Notes: a model not told the origin generated them from the letters alone. DNA of 64,000 nt from a candidate division LCP-89 bacterium B3_LCP (GCA_005223185.1 NJBN01000005.1:93091-157090), one strand, 5' to 3'; positions 52,213-62,291 are shown, counted from the stretch's first letter. Program-made: numbers and translations.

Positions 52213-54849
52213 CTATTCGTGTCCGCTACGACTTTTTGCCTCCCCATTCCCAAACCTTAAACTCCCATCCTTCAAATCAACATGCACAACATCATCCGGG
52301 CCGAAGGTGCCGGCTAACAGCTCCTTCGCCAGCGGATTAACCAGTTCTCTCTGTAGGGCGCGCTTTAAGGGTCGAGCGCCGTACAGCGGATCGGTGCCCA
52401 CTTCGATCAAGTGCTTTTCTGCCGCAGGGGTTAATTTAATACTCACCTGCTGCCGAGAGAGCCGCTTGATCAACTGGGTTAGCTGCAAGTGAAGTATCTC
52501 TTTTAAGTGCTCCTGACTCAGCGGGTGAAAGACGATGATTTCGTCAATTCTATTCAGGAATTCGGGGCGGACGGTCTTATGTAGCAATTCGAGAATAGCG
52601 GCTTTGCTCTGTTCCTGTTCATCCTGCGCATCAAGTCTGCTTGCACTCAGCCGTTCCCGAATCAACTCAGAACCTAAGTTCGACGTCATAATGACGATGG
52701 TGTTCTTGAAGTTGACGGTACGCCCCTGGTTGTCGGTCAGGCGCCCTTCGTCTAAAAGCTGCAGCAGGATATTGAACACTTCCGGATGCGCCTTCTCAAT
52801 CTCATCCAGCAGAACTACGGAATAAGGTCTCCTGCGAACCGCTTCTGTGAGCTGACCACCCTCTTCGTAGCCGACGTACCCGGGCGGCGCTCCGATCATG
52901 CGTGAAACGGTATGCCTCTCCTGGTATTCGGACATGTCCAGACGCACGATATTCGATTCATCATCGAAGAGGACTTCCGCCAGAGCGCGCCCCAATTCGG
53001 TCTTCCCCACTCCAGTTGATCCCAAGAAAATGAACGATCCCAACGGACGGCTCTCTTCCTGCAGACCAGCACGGGCGCGGCGGATGGCATCGGAAACTGC
53101 CCGCACAGCTTCATCCTGTCCGATGACGCGGTCGTGCAGGTTCTCTTCTAAATGCAACAGTTTCTGCTTCTCGCTTTCCAGCATCTTCGACACGGGTATG
53201 CGCGTCCAGCGGGAAACGATATCAGCGATGTCCTCATCGGTGACTTCTTCGCGCAGCAGTTTACGGTCGCCCTGGTACTCCAACAACTGTTCCTTCAGAG
53301 AGGTCAGTTTCTCATCCAATTCCCGCTGCACTCCGTAACGCAGTTCACTGACGCGGGTAAAGTCGTTCTCCCGTTCTGCGATGGCTTCTTCCTGCTTGAC
53401 CTGATCGATGCGTTCCTTGATGCGCCCGATCTCGTTCAATATCTCCTTCTCGCGCGTCCAGCGGGTGCGCAGATTTTTCTCCTCCTCCTTCAAGTCGGAC
53501 AGTTCCTCCTGCACACCCTCCAACCGTTTCTTGGAAGCATCGTCTTTTTCACGCTTCAAGCCCTGCCGCTCGATCTCAAGCTGAGTGATCTTGCGGGTCA
53601 CGCGTTCCAGCTCTTCGGGCATGGAATCGATCTCGATGCGCAGTTTACTGGCAGATTCATCCATAAGATCGATGGCTTTGTCGGGCAGGAAACGGTCGCT
53701 GATGTAGCGGTCGGAAAGGGTGGCAGCCGCCACTAAAGCGGCATCGGTGATGCGCACTTTGTGGTGAGCTTCATACTTTTCCTGCAGTCCGCGCAGGATA
53801 GAAACGGTCTCCTCAACCGATGGTTCGGATACAAGCACCGGCTGAAAGCGGCGTTCCAGAGCGGCGTCCTTTTCCACGTGTTTGCGGTATTCATCCAGAG
53901 TGGTAGCGCCGATAGCACGCAGTTCGCCTTTGGCTAAAGCCGGTTTTAACATATTAGACGCATCCAGCGATCCTTCCGCCGATCCAGCCCCGATGATGGT
54001 GTGCAGTTCATCGATAAACAGTATGACCGCACCTTCGGCGGCGTTGATCTCTTTCAGCACGGCCTTCAAACGATCCTCAAATTCACCACGATACTTGGTG
54101 CCGGCGACCAAAGCGCCCATATCCAGCGCCAGAACGCGCTTATCCTTCAAGCTATCAGGGACGTCTCCGGAGGTGATGCGGTGCGCCAGTCCTTCGGCAA
54201 TGGCAGTCTTCCCCACTCCGGGTTCGCCGATCAACACCGGGTTGTTCTTAATGCGCCGGGACAGCACCTGTAACAGCCTGCGGATCTCCTCATCCCTGCC
54301 GATGACGGGGTCCAATTTACCCTGGCGCGCCAAGGCGGAAAGATCGCGGGTGTAGCGCTGCAGTGCCTTGTATTTGCCTTCTGGCGCCTGATCGGTAACG
54401 CGCTGAGTACCGCGCACGTCCTTTAAGGCTTTCAGGATGCCGTCCTTGCTGACTCCGATCTTCTTCAACAGCTTGCCAATGGTGGTGGTCTTCAATTCTG
54501 CCATTGCCAGCAGGAAGTGCTCCGGGCTGATGAATTCATCACTTAAAGAACCAGCTTCCTTCTCAGCCTGAGCTATAACCGCGTTCGTATACTTGCTGAG
54601 ATAGCGTTGCTGGGCCGCCGCGCCGCTGACCTGCGGAAAGCGCGCGATCTCCGTATCCAGCGCACCGTCTAAATTGGACAGGTTGACGTCCAGCTTGGCT
54701 AAAACCTCACGCGCTGGATTTTCATCATCGCTCAAGAAGACTTTCAGTAGATGTTCCGGTTCGATATTCTGATTGCCGCGTTCAGCAGCATCCCGCTCTG
54801 CCCGCTGGAAGGCTTCCTGGGATTTTATGGTTAGGTTGTTGGGGTGCAT
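52213..54849 (-). CDS. clpB: ATP-dependent disaggregase ClpB
   Basis: An 878-residue AAA+ chaperone that dissolves aggregates with DnaK. Clp N-domain (about 1-145), first AAA module with [15 protein letters not shown] and ILFIDELHT, a long coiled middle domain (about 400-530, [20 protein letters not shown] region) that distinguishes ClpB from ClpA/C, second AAA module with [17 protein letters not shown] and [12 protein letters not shown], and the C-terminal D2 domain. No ribosome site is obvious before the ATG at 54849. dnaK lies 3.4 kb away but is separate. Confidence 0.94.
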   Translation of the reverse strand: MHPNNLTIKSQEAFQRAERDAAERGNQNIEPEHLLKVFLSDDENPAREVLAKLDVNLSNLDGALDTEIARFPQVSGAAAQQRYLSKYTNAVIAQAEKEAGSLSDEFISPEHFLLAMAELKTTTIGKLLKKIGVSKDGILKALKDVRGTQRVTDQAPEGKYKALQRYTRDLSALARQGKLDPVIGRDEEIRRLLQVLSRRIKNNPVLIGEPGVGKTAIAEGLAHRITSGDVPDSLKDKRVLALDMGALVAGTKYRGEFEDRLKAVLKEINAAEGAVILFIDELHTIIGAGSAEGSLDASNMLKPALAKGELRAIGATTLDEYRKHVEKDAALERRFQPVLVSEPSVEETVSILRGLQEKYEAHHKVRITDAALVAAATLSDRYISDRFLPDKAIDLMDESASKLRIEIDSMPEELERVTRKITQLEIERQGLKREKDDASKKRLEGVQEELSDLKEEEKNLRTRWTREKEILNEIGRIKERIDQVKQEEAIAERENDFTRVSELRYGVQRELDEKLTSLKEQLLEYQGDRKLLREEVTDEDIADIVSRWTRIPVSKMLESEKQKLLHLEENLHDRVIGQDEAVRAVSDAIRRARAGLQEESRPLGSFIFLGSTGVGKTELGRALAEVLFDDESNIVRLDMSEYQERHTVSRMIGAPPGYVGYEEGGQLTEAVRRRPYSVVLLDEIEKAHPEVFNILLQLLDEGRLTDNQGRTVNFKNTIVIMTSNLGSELIRERLSASRLDAQDEQEQSKAAILELLHKTVRPEFLNRIDEIIVFHPLSQEHLKEILHLQLTQLIKRLSRQQVSIKLTPAAEKHLIEVGTDPLYGARPLKRALQRELVNPLAKELLAGTFGPDDVVHVDLKDGSLRFGNGEAKSRSGHE

Positions 54850-54890
54850 GGGGTATGTGTTGGTTTGGTGTTTTTCTATTGTTTTTGTAT

Positions 54891-54919
54891 CATTTAAACT
54901 TGTTATTTCGCTTTTTCAA
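54891..54919 (-). promoter_or_regulatory. Putative clpB promoter
   Basis: TTGAAA, 17 bp, TAAATG on the minus strand, overlapping the 3' end of the DUF5677 gene. No CIRCE element was seen. Confidence 0.4.
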
Positions 54920-55820
54920 TTCTATGTTTCATCAGTGGTACTCTTATTTCACTTGCATACCACATAGCAAAGCTATCATATTCATCTTCTCGGAAATAAT
55001 TGATCATCTCCTTTGTAGCTCTCAGTAGAATCGTAATTGAAAGTTCTTTAATAGAATTTACTTCAGATGTTTCCCTGAGTGGCAAAAACAACATCTCTTT
55101 GTCATGAGTTGAAGTAAATCTTGATAGCAAGTTGGAAGCATGGACAGTTTTGGATAGGTATCCATAGATGAGATCATATTCCATCTCACAGTTAAGATAC
55201 CTCGATAATTCTCGAAGGTTTTTAGGCCCATTGTACAACTGATACCATTTTAAATGCCTTTTCCCTAGTACGAAAAGTTCAGACATTATAGATTTGTATT
55301 TTACATCGGAAAGAGCAATTGATAATTCAGAAACCAATGTTTCTGTACCACTAAAATCTAATGGTGGTAGCATATCCTCGCTGTAAATTGAAGCACTTCT
55401 AATACCATCACGCCTATCGGCAAATTCTTGTTTATAAGATAGGTACTTTAAATAGGCTGCCAATTTTTCGCCTGCGTGAAAATAGAAATATACATCCGCT
55501 CTTCTTTCAGTATCATCCTTAATAAGATATTGAAGATTAAGAAATCCTTCAAATGCACTCCTTAATTGTAGCTTTGCGGGATTTACACACGCACTAGAGA
55601 CTAGCACCTCGATAGCATCGACCATTTCGATAATATGCATGTAAGAAACAATAATTGCTACATCAGAAGGTTTTGGTGTCGATGGAAAACACCTCGAACA
55701 TAGTTTTGTGGAATAGTTTATAACTTTTGGGAGGGCCTCAGATGTGAGTGTGATTTCTTCTTTTGCCATCACAATAGATAAATCGCGATCTAACATTTTC
55801 TCTAATGGTTTTTCTGACAT
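54903..55820 (-). CDS. DUF5677-like protein, unknown function
   Basis: About 305 residues, helical, AT-rich in coding sequence compared with clpB beside it. SACVNPAKLQLRSAFEGFLN with LQYLIKDDTERRADVYFYF, and the late YDLIYGYLSKTVHAS (His after a helix), are the recurring landmarks of the DUF5677 family as I recall it. The ATG at 55820 has GAGGATACTC upstream and is preferred to a TTG at 55901 with no ribosome site. Function is not known; such proteins occur sporadically and often near mobile or defence genes, which fits its base composition. Confidence 0.65.
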   Translation of the reverse strand: MSEKPLEKMLDRDLSIVMAKEEITLTSEALPKVINYSTKLCSRCFPSTPKPSDVAIIVSYMHIIEMVDAIEVLVSSACVNPAKLQLRSAFEGFLNLQYLIKDDTERRADVYFYFHAGEKLAAYLKYLSYKQEFADRRDGIRSASIYSEDMLPPLDFSGTETLVSELSIALSDVKYKSIMSELFVLGKRHLKWYQLYNGPKNLRELSRYLNCEMEYDLIYGYLSKTVHASNLLSRFTSTHDKEMLFLPLRETSEVNSIKELSITILLRATKEMINYFREDEYDSFAMWYASEIRVPLMKHRIEKAK

Positions 55821-55901
55821 TTGAGTATCCTCTACTATTTCTTGTTGTGTCAGGTTTTGGACATCGAAGGCGGATGTGACTTGACTTTTTTTCTGTCTCA
55901 A

Positions 55902-56120
55902 CTACAGATTACGCTGATTCCACCAGAATAAATTCTGGTGCTCTATCTTTATGTAAAGTCTCTCCACAAAGTGGTTCCTTCGGAAGAAGAGACTGGTGCA
56001 CTATCCAGGTCTGCATCCCGCTTTATCGGGATTTCCGTCTTATATTGGGCACTGTATTTTCCCAAAGAAACCACTTCGTGGTAATCCGGTGCCGCTCGGA
56101 GCAATATGATCTCCAGGCGA
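55902..56120. other. Non-coding stretch rich in short palindromes
   Basis: No credible gene. The perfect palindrome CACCAGAATAAATTCTGGTG lies at 55922-55941; further small stems occur (CCCGCTTTATCGGGA near 56018; CCACTTCGTGG near 56070). The 61-codon minus frame that crosses it has no family features. Confidence 0.6.
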
Positions 56121-56300
56121 CTACTTTTTCTCATTAAAGAGCTTTTTGATGAACTCTTTCCGCTTCTGTGGCGGCATGTCAGCCGTGCAAACTTCCAGTA
56201 TCACCGGCACAATGCGGCGGGCGAATGCTTCTCGTTTTTTCTGTGAAATCGTAGGAAGTCCCTTCCTAAGTCCCCACTCGACGATGCGGGGCTCTTCCAG
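56121..56300 (-). pseudogene. In-frame remnant after the Met-rich gene (59 codons, no start codon)
   Basis: The frame continues from the Met-rich gene after two TGA codons separated by one codon. The peptide includes SQKKREAFARRIVPVILEVC and TADMPPQKRKEFIKKLFNEK, which resembles the opening FKKFSKMMDEMM...EDKEEM of the Met-rich protein in pattern. The first part (56255-56300) may be repeat DNA, with stems CCCC/GGGG and AGGAAG/CTTCCT. No ATG, GTG or TTG lies at its head. I read it as the severed C-terminal part of the same gene; readthrough cannot be excluded. Confidence 0.45.
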
Positions 56301-56306
56301 TCACCT

Positions 56307-56669
56307 TCAACCCGTGGGCGGCACGCTTTCCGGATCTTGGTCTTCGTTTCGCATCTGATCCATCATGTCCCGCATGCGTCTCATGGGAATCCCGCCTATC
56401 GCAGGACCGGCACGCATCATGTCAAAGGCAATTTTCATGCACATCATACCCATCATTCCCATCATCATATTGGGCATGGCATCGGACGATTTCTGATCGG
56501 ATTCGTTTCCGGACATCATGCCTCCGCACATTTTCATGCAGTCTTCCGGACTCACGCCTTCGAACATCTTATCGAAGAAGGCATGGCGCATCTCTTCCTT
56601 GTCCTCGTCATTCATGCCAGACATCATCTCGTCCATCATTTTGGAGAATTTCTTAAATCTTTCGTCCAT
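56307..56669 (-). CDS. Methionine-rich small protein
   Basis: A 120-residue protein with about one residue in four Met, clustered as MMDEMMSGM, CMKMCGGMM and MPNMMMGMMGMMCMKIAFDM, plus three Cys. No signal peptide or certain membrane helix. GAGGAAC precedes the ATG. Met/Cys-rich proteins bind Cu(I) or chaperone hydrophobic surfaces, but no established family was recognised, so either role is inference. The adjacent genes encode cytochrome b5-like domains. The same reading frame goes on after two stop codons (see 56121-56300), so the protein may be shortened. Confidence 0.6.
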   Translation of the reverse strand: MDERFKKFSKMMDEMMSGMNDEDKEEMRHAFFDKMFEGVSPEDCMKMCGGMMSGNESDQKSSDAMPNMMMGMMGMMCMKIAFDMMRAGPAIGGIPMRRMRDMMDQMRNEDQDPESVPPTG

Positions 56670-56792
56670 ATTCAGTTCCTCAGTTGGATCGGTTTGCCGG
56701 GATTTTGATAACCCCGGTATTAAGATTAGTATTCTACGGAGAAAGCTCCCCCGTACTGCGTTTGGATTAAGCCCGGAAGGATATATTTTCTA

Positions 56793-57038
56793 TTATCCCG
56801 CCTGTAGTTTTCCAATGACTTTGATGTTCTCCCGCTCGAAAACTTCCATTCCATGGGGCGCTTGATCAATCAGAAGGCTCATGTCATCGCCCGCATCATG
56901 CAGATTTTGATGGCGACCGTTTTTCCAGAGATCGCTTTCGGTTACGTCGTAAACTGTGCCTTTATAGGAAACGTAAGCTGGGCTGCCGTTCTTGCCGTTA
57001 TATTTCTGAAGTTCCTGGAAGGTGAAGGTTTTGTCCAT
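56793..57038 (-). CDS. Cytochrome b5-like heme-binding domain protein, copy 1
   Basis: An 81-residue single-domain protein: FTFQELQKYNGKNGSPAYVS, GTVYDVTESDLWKNGRHQNL and LIDQAPHGMEVFERE. The HPGG motif of classical b5 is altered, but His43 or His47 and His62 stand where the two axial heme ligands are expected. It is cytoplasmic, without signal or anchor. This stand-alone form is common in anaerobic bacteria; redox partner unknown. A close paralogue lies upstream (57261), and the spacer is duplicated too. Confidence 0.82.
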   Translation of the reverse strand: MDKTFTFQELQKYNGKNGSPAYVSYKGTVYDVTESDLWKNGRHQNLHDAGDDMSLLIDQAPHGMEVFERENIKVIGKLQAG

Positions 57039-57260
57039 GAGTAATTCCCTTGAATTTATTACTATTCGCCCCGCCCTGAAGAACGGGTCTAAGGATGTTT
57101 ATTAAACCCCCATAAATGGGGCTCTTTCTTAGTAACAGCCCGCTTTAGCGGGGTTTTGTTTATCCGTAGCCCAGTGCTTCAGCGCCGGGCGTGTCCACTG
57201 GATTCTCCATAGGAGCGCTACGCACCGGGTCTTCGCCCGGAATGACATTACTACAGGTAA

Positions 57261-57500
57261 TTACACCAACTTCCCTACTTCCTTAACCAGCTCCCGCTCA
57301 AATACTTCCACTCCATGCGGTGCTTGATCAATCAACAAGCTCATATCATCACCCGCGTCATGCAGATTCTGGTGGCGACCATTTTTCCAGAGATCGCTTT
57401 CGGTTACGTCGTAAACTGTGCCTTTATAGGAAACATAAGCCGGGTTGCCGTCTTTGCCGTTGTATTTCTGAAGCTCCTGGTAGGTGAAGGTTTTGTCCAT
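57261..57500 (-). CDS. Cytochrome b5-like heme-binding domain protein, copy 2
   Basis: A 79-residue paralogue of the protein at 56793. Residues 1-60 differ at only a few positions (for instance TFTYQ for TFTFQ and KDGNP for KNGSP) and the heme-ligand His residues are kept; the last 15 residues end ELVKEVGKLV. AGGGG lies 5-8 bp before the ATG. The two genes each have their own leader with the same palindrome, so they may be transcribed separately or together. Confidence 0.82.
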   Translation of the reverse strand: MDKTFTYQELQKYNGKDGNPAYVSYKGTVYDVTESDLWKNGRHQNLHDAGDDMSLLIDQAPHGVEVFERELVKEVGKLV

Positions 57501-57705
57501 GAGTTATCCCCTTGAATTTATTACTATTCGCCCCGCCCTGAAGAACGGGTCTAAGGATATTTTCTGAAACCCCCATAAATGGGGCTCTCCCTTAATAACA
57601 GCCCGGAATGACAGATCTCTATTAATCTACGTGAATCTGCGGTTCAGTTTTTTTCAGACAGGCAAGAATGCCTATCCTCCCCCATTATGCTGTCAGTCAT
57701 GCCCA

Positions 57706-58170
57706 CTATTCATCAACCTCATCTATCCAGCGCTTCAGAAAACCTTTGCGAAGCTTCCTGAGTATGATAAGGATAGCCAGCACAAAACCAGTTACCGCCA
57801 TACCCAGCAATGGGTATCCTAAACCGATGATCAGCCCTATCGCGGCGACCGTCCAGATGGTAGCTGCAGTTGTCAATCCATGGACATGCCCTTTGCCCAT
57901 GATAATTGCGCCCGCACCTAGAAAACCGACGCCCGTCACTACCTGTGACGCCACTCTGGTCACGTCAAAGGGAAATTCTGAACCTTCAGATGCCAACAAC
58001 GAGACGGTGATATAGAGCGTCGATCCGAAACATATCAGGATCATAGTCCGCAAACCCGCCGGTTTTCTCTGCTGCTCCCTCTCAAAACCGATGAGCGCTC
58101 CGCAAAGAATAGACGCTAAAAGCCTCTGAAATAATATCAGCCAGGGGAGATTGTGTAAAGGTACTTCCAA
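57706..58170 (-). CDS. MgtC/SapB family membrane protein
   Basis: A 154-residue protein with four hydrophobic segments. Family landmarks are LCGALIGFEREQQRKPAGLR at the end of TM1 and RVASQVVTGVGFLGAGAII. MgtC proteins restrain F1Fo ATPase and aid growth in low magnesium in some pathogens; the role in free-living bacteria is less clear. Start is TTG with GAGGTG upstream. The C-terminal ACT-like domain of longer members is absent. Confidence 0.85.
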   Translation of the reverse strand: MEVPLHNLPWLILFQRLLASILCGALIGFEREQQRKPAGLRTMILICFGSTLYITVSLLASEGSEFPFDVTRVASQVVTGVGFLGAGAIIMGKGHVHGLTTAATIWTVAAIGLIIGLGYPLLGMAVTGFVLAILIILRKLRKGFLKRWIDEVDE

Positions 58171-58202
58171 GTTTCACCTCAAAGGTTAATTTACATCGAA
58201 AA

Positions 58203-58227
58203 GAGGCGGGTTATTCCGACCCGCCTC
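58203..58227 (-). terminator. dnaK terminator
   Basis: Perfect hairpin GAGGCGGGT/ACCCGCCTC with a 7-base loop and TTTTC on the minus strand. Confidence 0.85.
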
Positions 58228-58254
58228 CCGTTATTATATGCTTCTCAGTAAGAA

Positions 58255-60195
58255 TTACTTGTTGTCATCATCGTCAACAACTTCATAATCCACATTTTCA
58301 ACTTCGTCCTCTTTGCCCTTTTCGGCCTCGCCAGCGGCTTCTTCAGTTTCAGGCTGCGGACCAGCTTGTGCCTGCTCTTCAGTTTGAGCTTGTTGCGCCG
58401 CCTCGTACATCTTACTGGATGCCGCCTGCCAGATCTGGCTCAAGTCATCGGATGCTGCTTTTATTTCTGTAAGGTCACTACCACGTAAAGCCGTCTTCAG
58501 GCGTTCCAGAGCTGCTTCCAATTTTGCCTTGGAATCAGCTTCAACTTTGTCACCGAATTCCTTCATCTGCTTTTCAGTCTGCCATGCCAGCGTATCCGCT
58601 TGATTGCGAGTTTCGATCTCCTCTTTCTTCTTGGCATCTTCATCGGCGTTGGCTTCAGCATCGCCCTTCATCTTGTCAACTTCTTCTTTACTCAAGCCGG
58701 AAGAAGCTTGTATCTTAATGGACTGTTCCTTGCCAGTAGCTTTATCCTTGGCAAATACAGACAGAATGCCGTTGGCATCTATATCAAAGCTAACCTCGAT
58801 CTGAGGCAAACCTCTGGATGAAGGCGGAATACCATCCAACTGGAAACGACCGATGGTCTTGTTATCGTACGCCATGGGACGTTCACCCTGCAAGACGTGA
58901 ATGTCCACAGTGGTCTGGTTGTCTGAAGCAGTAGAAAATACCTCAGCCTTCTTGTGAGGAATAGTTGTATTTGCTTCAATCAGCCTGGTCATCACGTTGC
59001 CCAGGGTTTCTATACCTAGCGATAGCGGAGTAACATCCAGCAGAACCATATCCTTTTTAACTTCACCACCCAGAATACCTCCCTGAATAGCAGCGCCCAT
59101 CGCCACCACTTCGTCAGGATTAACGCTCTTGTTCGGTTCCTTCTCGAAAAACTTCTGCACCGCTTCGGATACCGCCGGTACGCGCGTTGAACCACCAACT
59201 AAGATAATCTCGTCGATATCTGATGGCGACAACTTCGCCGCTTTCAGCGCATCACGACACGGCGTTATCGATCGTTTTACTAGATCCTCAATGAGAGATT
59301 CGAATTTCGCTCTGGTAATGTTCGTATCCAGGTGCTTGGGACCATCCTGTGTGGCAGTGATGAAAGGCAGATTAACCTGCGTCTGGGGAGTGCTGGAAAG
59401 TTCGATCTTGGCTTTCTCGGCAGCTTCCTTCAAACGCTGCAATGCCATAGGATCTTTGCGCAGATCGATGGCTTCGGACTTCTGGAATTCATCAGCCAAA
59501 TAGTCTATTAAGCGCTGATCAAAGTCATCGCCGCCTAAGTGAGTGTCACCGTTGGTTGATTTAACTTCGAACACGCCATCACCCAGTTCAAGGATGGATA
59601 TGTCGAAGGTTCCACCACCAAGATCGTACACAGCGATGCGTTCCTCTCCCTCCTTGTCCATTCCGTAGGCTAATGCTGCCGCAGTAGGCTCATTGATGAT
59701 ACGCTCAACTTCCAAACCGGCGATTTCACCAGCATCTTTAGTCGCCTGACGCTGAGTATCGTTAAAATACGCCGGTGTGGTAATTACCGCTTTGGTTACC
59801 TTCTCACCTAAGTAATCTTCCGCCGCCTGCTTCAGCTTCTGCAGAGTCATCGCTGAGATTTCCGGCGGTGAGTATTCCTTATCATCTATCTTAACCCGTG
59901 CCTGACCTTGTGGACCGGATATCACTTCGTAGGGAACTTCTCCAATTTCATTGGAGACTTCAGAATGATTTCTTCCCATAAAGCGCTTGATGGAATAGAC
60001 CGTCTTTTGCGGGTTGGTAACCGCCTGACGTTTAGCAGTAGCGCCAACCAGTCTATCACCCGATTTGGCAAAAGCAACTACAGATGGCGTTGTCCTGCTT
60101 CCTTCCGCACTGGGAATTACTACCGGCTCATTCCCTTCTATAACTGAAACAACTGAATTCGTTGTCCCTAAATCGATTCCGATGATCTTGCTCAT
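58255..60195 (-). CDS. dnaK: Chaperone protein DnaK
   Basis: A 646-residue Hsp70. The ATPase domain has [35 protein letters not shown]-type phosphate loop (here [14 protein letters not shown]) and [16 protein letters not shown]; the linker [13 protein letters not shown] leads to the substrate-binding domain, and the C-terminal lid ends in an acidic tail with [16 protein letters not shown]-like ribosome site precedes the ATG. No grpE or dnaJ is adjacent and no CIRCE repeat is visible upstream, so heat control must be by another means. Confidence 0.95.
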   Translation of the reverse strand: MSKIIGIDLGTTNSVVSVIEGNEPVVIPSAEGSRTTPSVVAFAKSGDRLVGATAKRQAVTNPQKTVYSIKRFMGRNHSEVSNEIGEVPYEVISGPQGQARVKIDDKEYSPPEISAMTLQKLKQAAEDYLGEKVTKAVITTPAYFNDTQRQATKDAGEIAGLEVERIINEPTAAALAYGMDKEGEERIAVYDLGGGTFDISILELGDGVFEVKSTNGDTHLGGDDFDQRLIDYLADEFQKSEAIDLRKDPMALQRLKEAAEKAKIELSSTPQTQVNLPFITATQDGPKHLDTNITRAKFESLIEDLVKRSITPCRDALKAAKLSPSDIDEIILVGGSTRVPAVSEAVQKFFEKEPNKSVNPDEVVAMGAAIQGGILGGEVKKDMVLLDVTPLSLGIETLGNVMTRLIEANTTIPHKKAEVFSTASDNQTTVDIHVLQGERPMAYDNKTIGRFQLDGIPPSSRGLPQIEVSFDIDANGILSVFAKDKATGKEQSIKIQASSGLSKEEVDKMKGDAEANADEDAKKKEEIETRNQADTLAWQTEKQMKEFGDKVEADSKAKLEAALERLKTALRGSDLTEIKAASDDLSQIWQAASSKMYEAAQQAQTEEQAQAGPQPETEEAAGEAEKGKEDEVENVDYEVVDDDDNK

Positions 60196-60406
60196 CGTGC
60201 TTGAACCTCCATATTAAACGATAAATTTTTCTTTAACACTACAATAAAGCAAATGTTATGCCGAATTCCTTATGCTTGTGAATATCTCTTATTATTCACT
60301 ATACCTTTGTTAATTATAATTATACGATGGATACTTCAAAATGATAAACCGTACAAGCACTGCCATTATACTGCCACATACTGCCATTATGGCTGTTTTT
60401 ATGTTT

Positions 60407-61021
60407 TCAGGTTAGTTTTTGAAGGATTTCGGCGGCACTGCTGATGTTCGCTTTGGCGGTGAATCCTTCGCAAATTGCGATGGCTTCATTCAGTTCATGA
60501 AGGGAAACTCCCACCTCTAAAGCACCTCGCATGTGGGAATGTAACTGACGGGGATAACCTTTAACGATCAATATGGCGATTATGCCCATTTCACGGATGT
60601 CTATGGGCAGCGATTGGCGCGCTAATACCCTCCCGTATCCCTCGTTGAGCATCCATTCTTTCAACGATGGTGAGAGGTTTCCAACATTATCCAAAAGCGG
60701 TTCGAAATTATCTCCATATATTCTCTTACAGAGGGATACTCCACGACTCTTCCATTCCTCCAGATTGGCAGAGTTATACGGTTCAAATTCCTCCGATGCC
60801 GGTAATATTTCCGGCAAGGTCCTCTTAAGTGCAATGAGACCCTCAAGCGCGCAGGGATAGCCATCGAAGAGGAGGCTCTGGAGGATTAACTCGACTAACT
60901 CATGCGGTTCAAAAGCGTTCTTGAGAGCGAATCGGAAGGCGTCAATGATGATTTTCTCATCATGCCCAATAAGAGCAGCAGAAACCTGGACAGCGTGCTG
61001 ATAGCGGGGATTCAGTTGCAA
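60407..61021 (-). CDS. Carboxymuconolactone decarboxylase-family protein
   Basis: A 204-residue, mostly helical protein with two CMD-like halves. The first half has HDEKIIIDAFRFALKNAFEP and the second MGIIAILIVKGYPRQLHSHM followed by ALEVGVSLHELNEAIAICEG. The CXXC of AhpD-type peroxidases is missing, so peroxidase activity of that kind is unlikely; the His of the LHSHMRGAL segment is the conserved CMD position. The start is TTG with AAAGGA upstream. No operon partner; substrate unknown. Confidence 0.78.
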   Translation of the reverse strand: MQLNPRYQHAVQVSAALIGHDEKIIIDAFRFALKNAFEPHELVELILQSLLFDGYPCALEGLIALKRTLPEILPASEEFEPYNSANLEEWKSRGVSLCKRIYGDNFEPLLDNVGNLSPSLKEWMLNEGYGRVLARQSLPIDIREMGIIAILIVKGYPRQLHSHMRGALEVGVSLHELNEAIAICEGFTAKANISSAAEILQKLT

Positions 61022-61089
61022 GGAGTACGTTCCTTTTGCTTCGAGGTAAATGTGGGAGATCTCAGGAGAAAGGGTATTATATATGAAAG

Positions 61090-61220
61090 AGGCTGTCCCA
61101 AATTCATTCTGTCCGAAGGACTCCTATGGAGAGCCCGCCGAAGGCGTGGCGAAGAATCTCATATTCAATATAGACAATTGAGACTCTTCGCTGCGCTCAG
61201 AGTGACGCTTTCAGCCCCCC
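61090..61220. repeat. Dispersed repeat related to the 35.8 kb terminator element
   Basis: Starts AGGCTGTCCCAAATTCATTC and ends with CTTCGCTGCGCTCAGAGTGA, an inverse form of the CACTCTGAGCGAAGC core seen at 35860-35880. It also holds GGACTCCTATGGAGAGCC. No gene in 61022-61236. Confidence 0.6.
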
Positions 61221-61236
61221 CCACCCGAAGATCGTT

Positions 61237-62253
61237 CTACCCTTCTTCTTCGAGAATTTTTATGTGATGTTCAGCATTGGGACGCCACTGGCGGTCGTTC
61301 AGGCATTTTTTATACGCTTCCAGAGCCTTCGGCTTATTGCCCAAAGCTTGGTATGCCTGCCCCATTTCAAAATTGGCGCCAGCATAATTGGCTTTATATT
61401 TCAGACAGCCCTTGGCAGCATCGATGGCAACCTGGAATTTACCAGCTTTATTAGCTGCCAGAGATTTCAGGTAGTACTGCTTCCAGTAGTTCGCCTTCAG
61501 CGCGATAGCCTTATCAGCAGCTTCGATAGCCTGGTTGAATTTACCCTGATTGATAAAGACCTGTATCATGGAAGAATGAGCCAAATGATAACTTGGATCA
61601 AGGTCAACTGCCTGCTGGAGCGCGCTTAAAGCGTCTCTGTTTTTTTTCTGAGCTAAATACACCGAACCCATGCCGAAATACCCTTTGGAATACATGGGAT
61701 TCTGTTTCACAGACTCCTGATACGCCTGCAGCGCTTCCGAATTCCTACCCATTCTCTTCAGCACATTACCCTTCATGTAGTACGCTTCGGCATAGCTTGA
61801 TCTAATTTTGATAGCATTGTCCAGAGATACAAGAGCACCGGGATAATCCTTGGCTTTGACCTGGGCAACCCCCAACATGTAATGCACTTTGGGATTCTGC
61901 GAATCGTACTCTAAGGATTTCTTGAAGTTCTCAACTGCCTGACCTGCGTTGCCCTGCTGGTAGTACTTCTTCCCCTCATTGTAGTATTTAATCGCATTGT
62001 TGCGAGTTTCAGTATCCTGCTGCAACTGCGACTGAAGGTCTTTTATCTGCTTGGAAACACTTTCCCATTCAATCAAAAGTTGATCATATTTGTCACGGTC
62101 GCCAGCTTCATTGGCCGCTTCCATCTCCGCTTTGATTTCGGCGCGCTTGTCTTGAAGTGATTGAAGCTGCGCATCGAGGTCATCCTGCGCTATTAGTGGC
62201 GCAGCGATCATACATGCTAAAGCTAAGATTACAGCAGCGCGAATTAAGTTCAT
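61237..62253 (-). CDS. Exported TPR protein with N-terminal coiled coil
   Basis: A 338-residue protein with a signal peptide (cleavage near APLIAQ, residue 22), a coiled-coil stretch of about 25-80 (LQSLQDKRAEIKAEMEAANE), and then about seven TPR units, for example NAIKYYNEGKKYYQQGNAGQ, ALVSLDNAIKIRSSYAEAYY and NALKRMGRNSEALQAYQES-like repeats. It is likely periplasmic, forming a scaffold for an unidentified partner. GGAGGAACTG stands before the ATG. No operon neighbour. Confidence 0.85.
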   Translation of the reverse strand: MNLIRAAVILALACMIAAPLIAQDDLDAQLQSLQDKRAEIKAEMEAANEAGDRDKYDQLLIEWESVSKQIKDLQSQLQQDTETRNNAIKYYNEGKKYYQQGNAGQAVENFKKSLEYDSQNPKVHYMLGVAQVKAKDYPGALVSLDNAIKIRSSYAEAYYMKGNVLKRMGRNSEALQAYQESVKQNPMYSKGYFGMGSVYLAQKKNRDALSALQQAVDLDPSYHLAHSSMIQVFINQGKFNQAIEAADKAIALKANYWKQYYLKSLAANKAGKFQVAIDAAKGCLKYKANYAGANFEMGQAYQALGNKPKALEAYKKCLNDRQWRPNAEHHIKILEEEG

Positions 62254-62291
62254 CTACAGTTCCTCCAATTTCGTTTATTTCCTATCCTTAT

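Larger units (their letters stand above)
56793..57570 (-). repeat. Tandem duplication of a cytochrome b5 gene with its leader
   Basis: Two units about 465 bp apart. The leaders 57039-57125 and 57501-57590 share ACTATTCGCCCCGCCCTGAA and the CCCCATAAATGGGG palindrome; the genes themselves are near-identical through their first 50 codons and diverge toward the 3' end. Confidence 0.85.

Noticed and set aside
55949-56134. 61-codon minus-strand frame upstream of the DUF5677 gene
   Set aside because: It crosses several short palindromes, has no ribosome site and shows no family features; it reads as repeat-derived sequence.
56301-56309. Genome-wide UGA reassignment (as in some candidate phyla)
   Set aside because: Several well-defined genes here end in TGA at the expected protein end (scpA, trpS and the NSS transporter, with coupled ATGA overlaps), and Trp is encoded by TGG throughout.
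60196-60406. CIRCE or other HrcA site before dnaK
   Set aside because: No TTAGCACTC-type inverted repeat with 9-bp spacing is present in the 211-bp leader.
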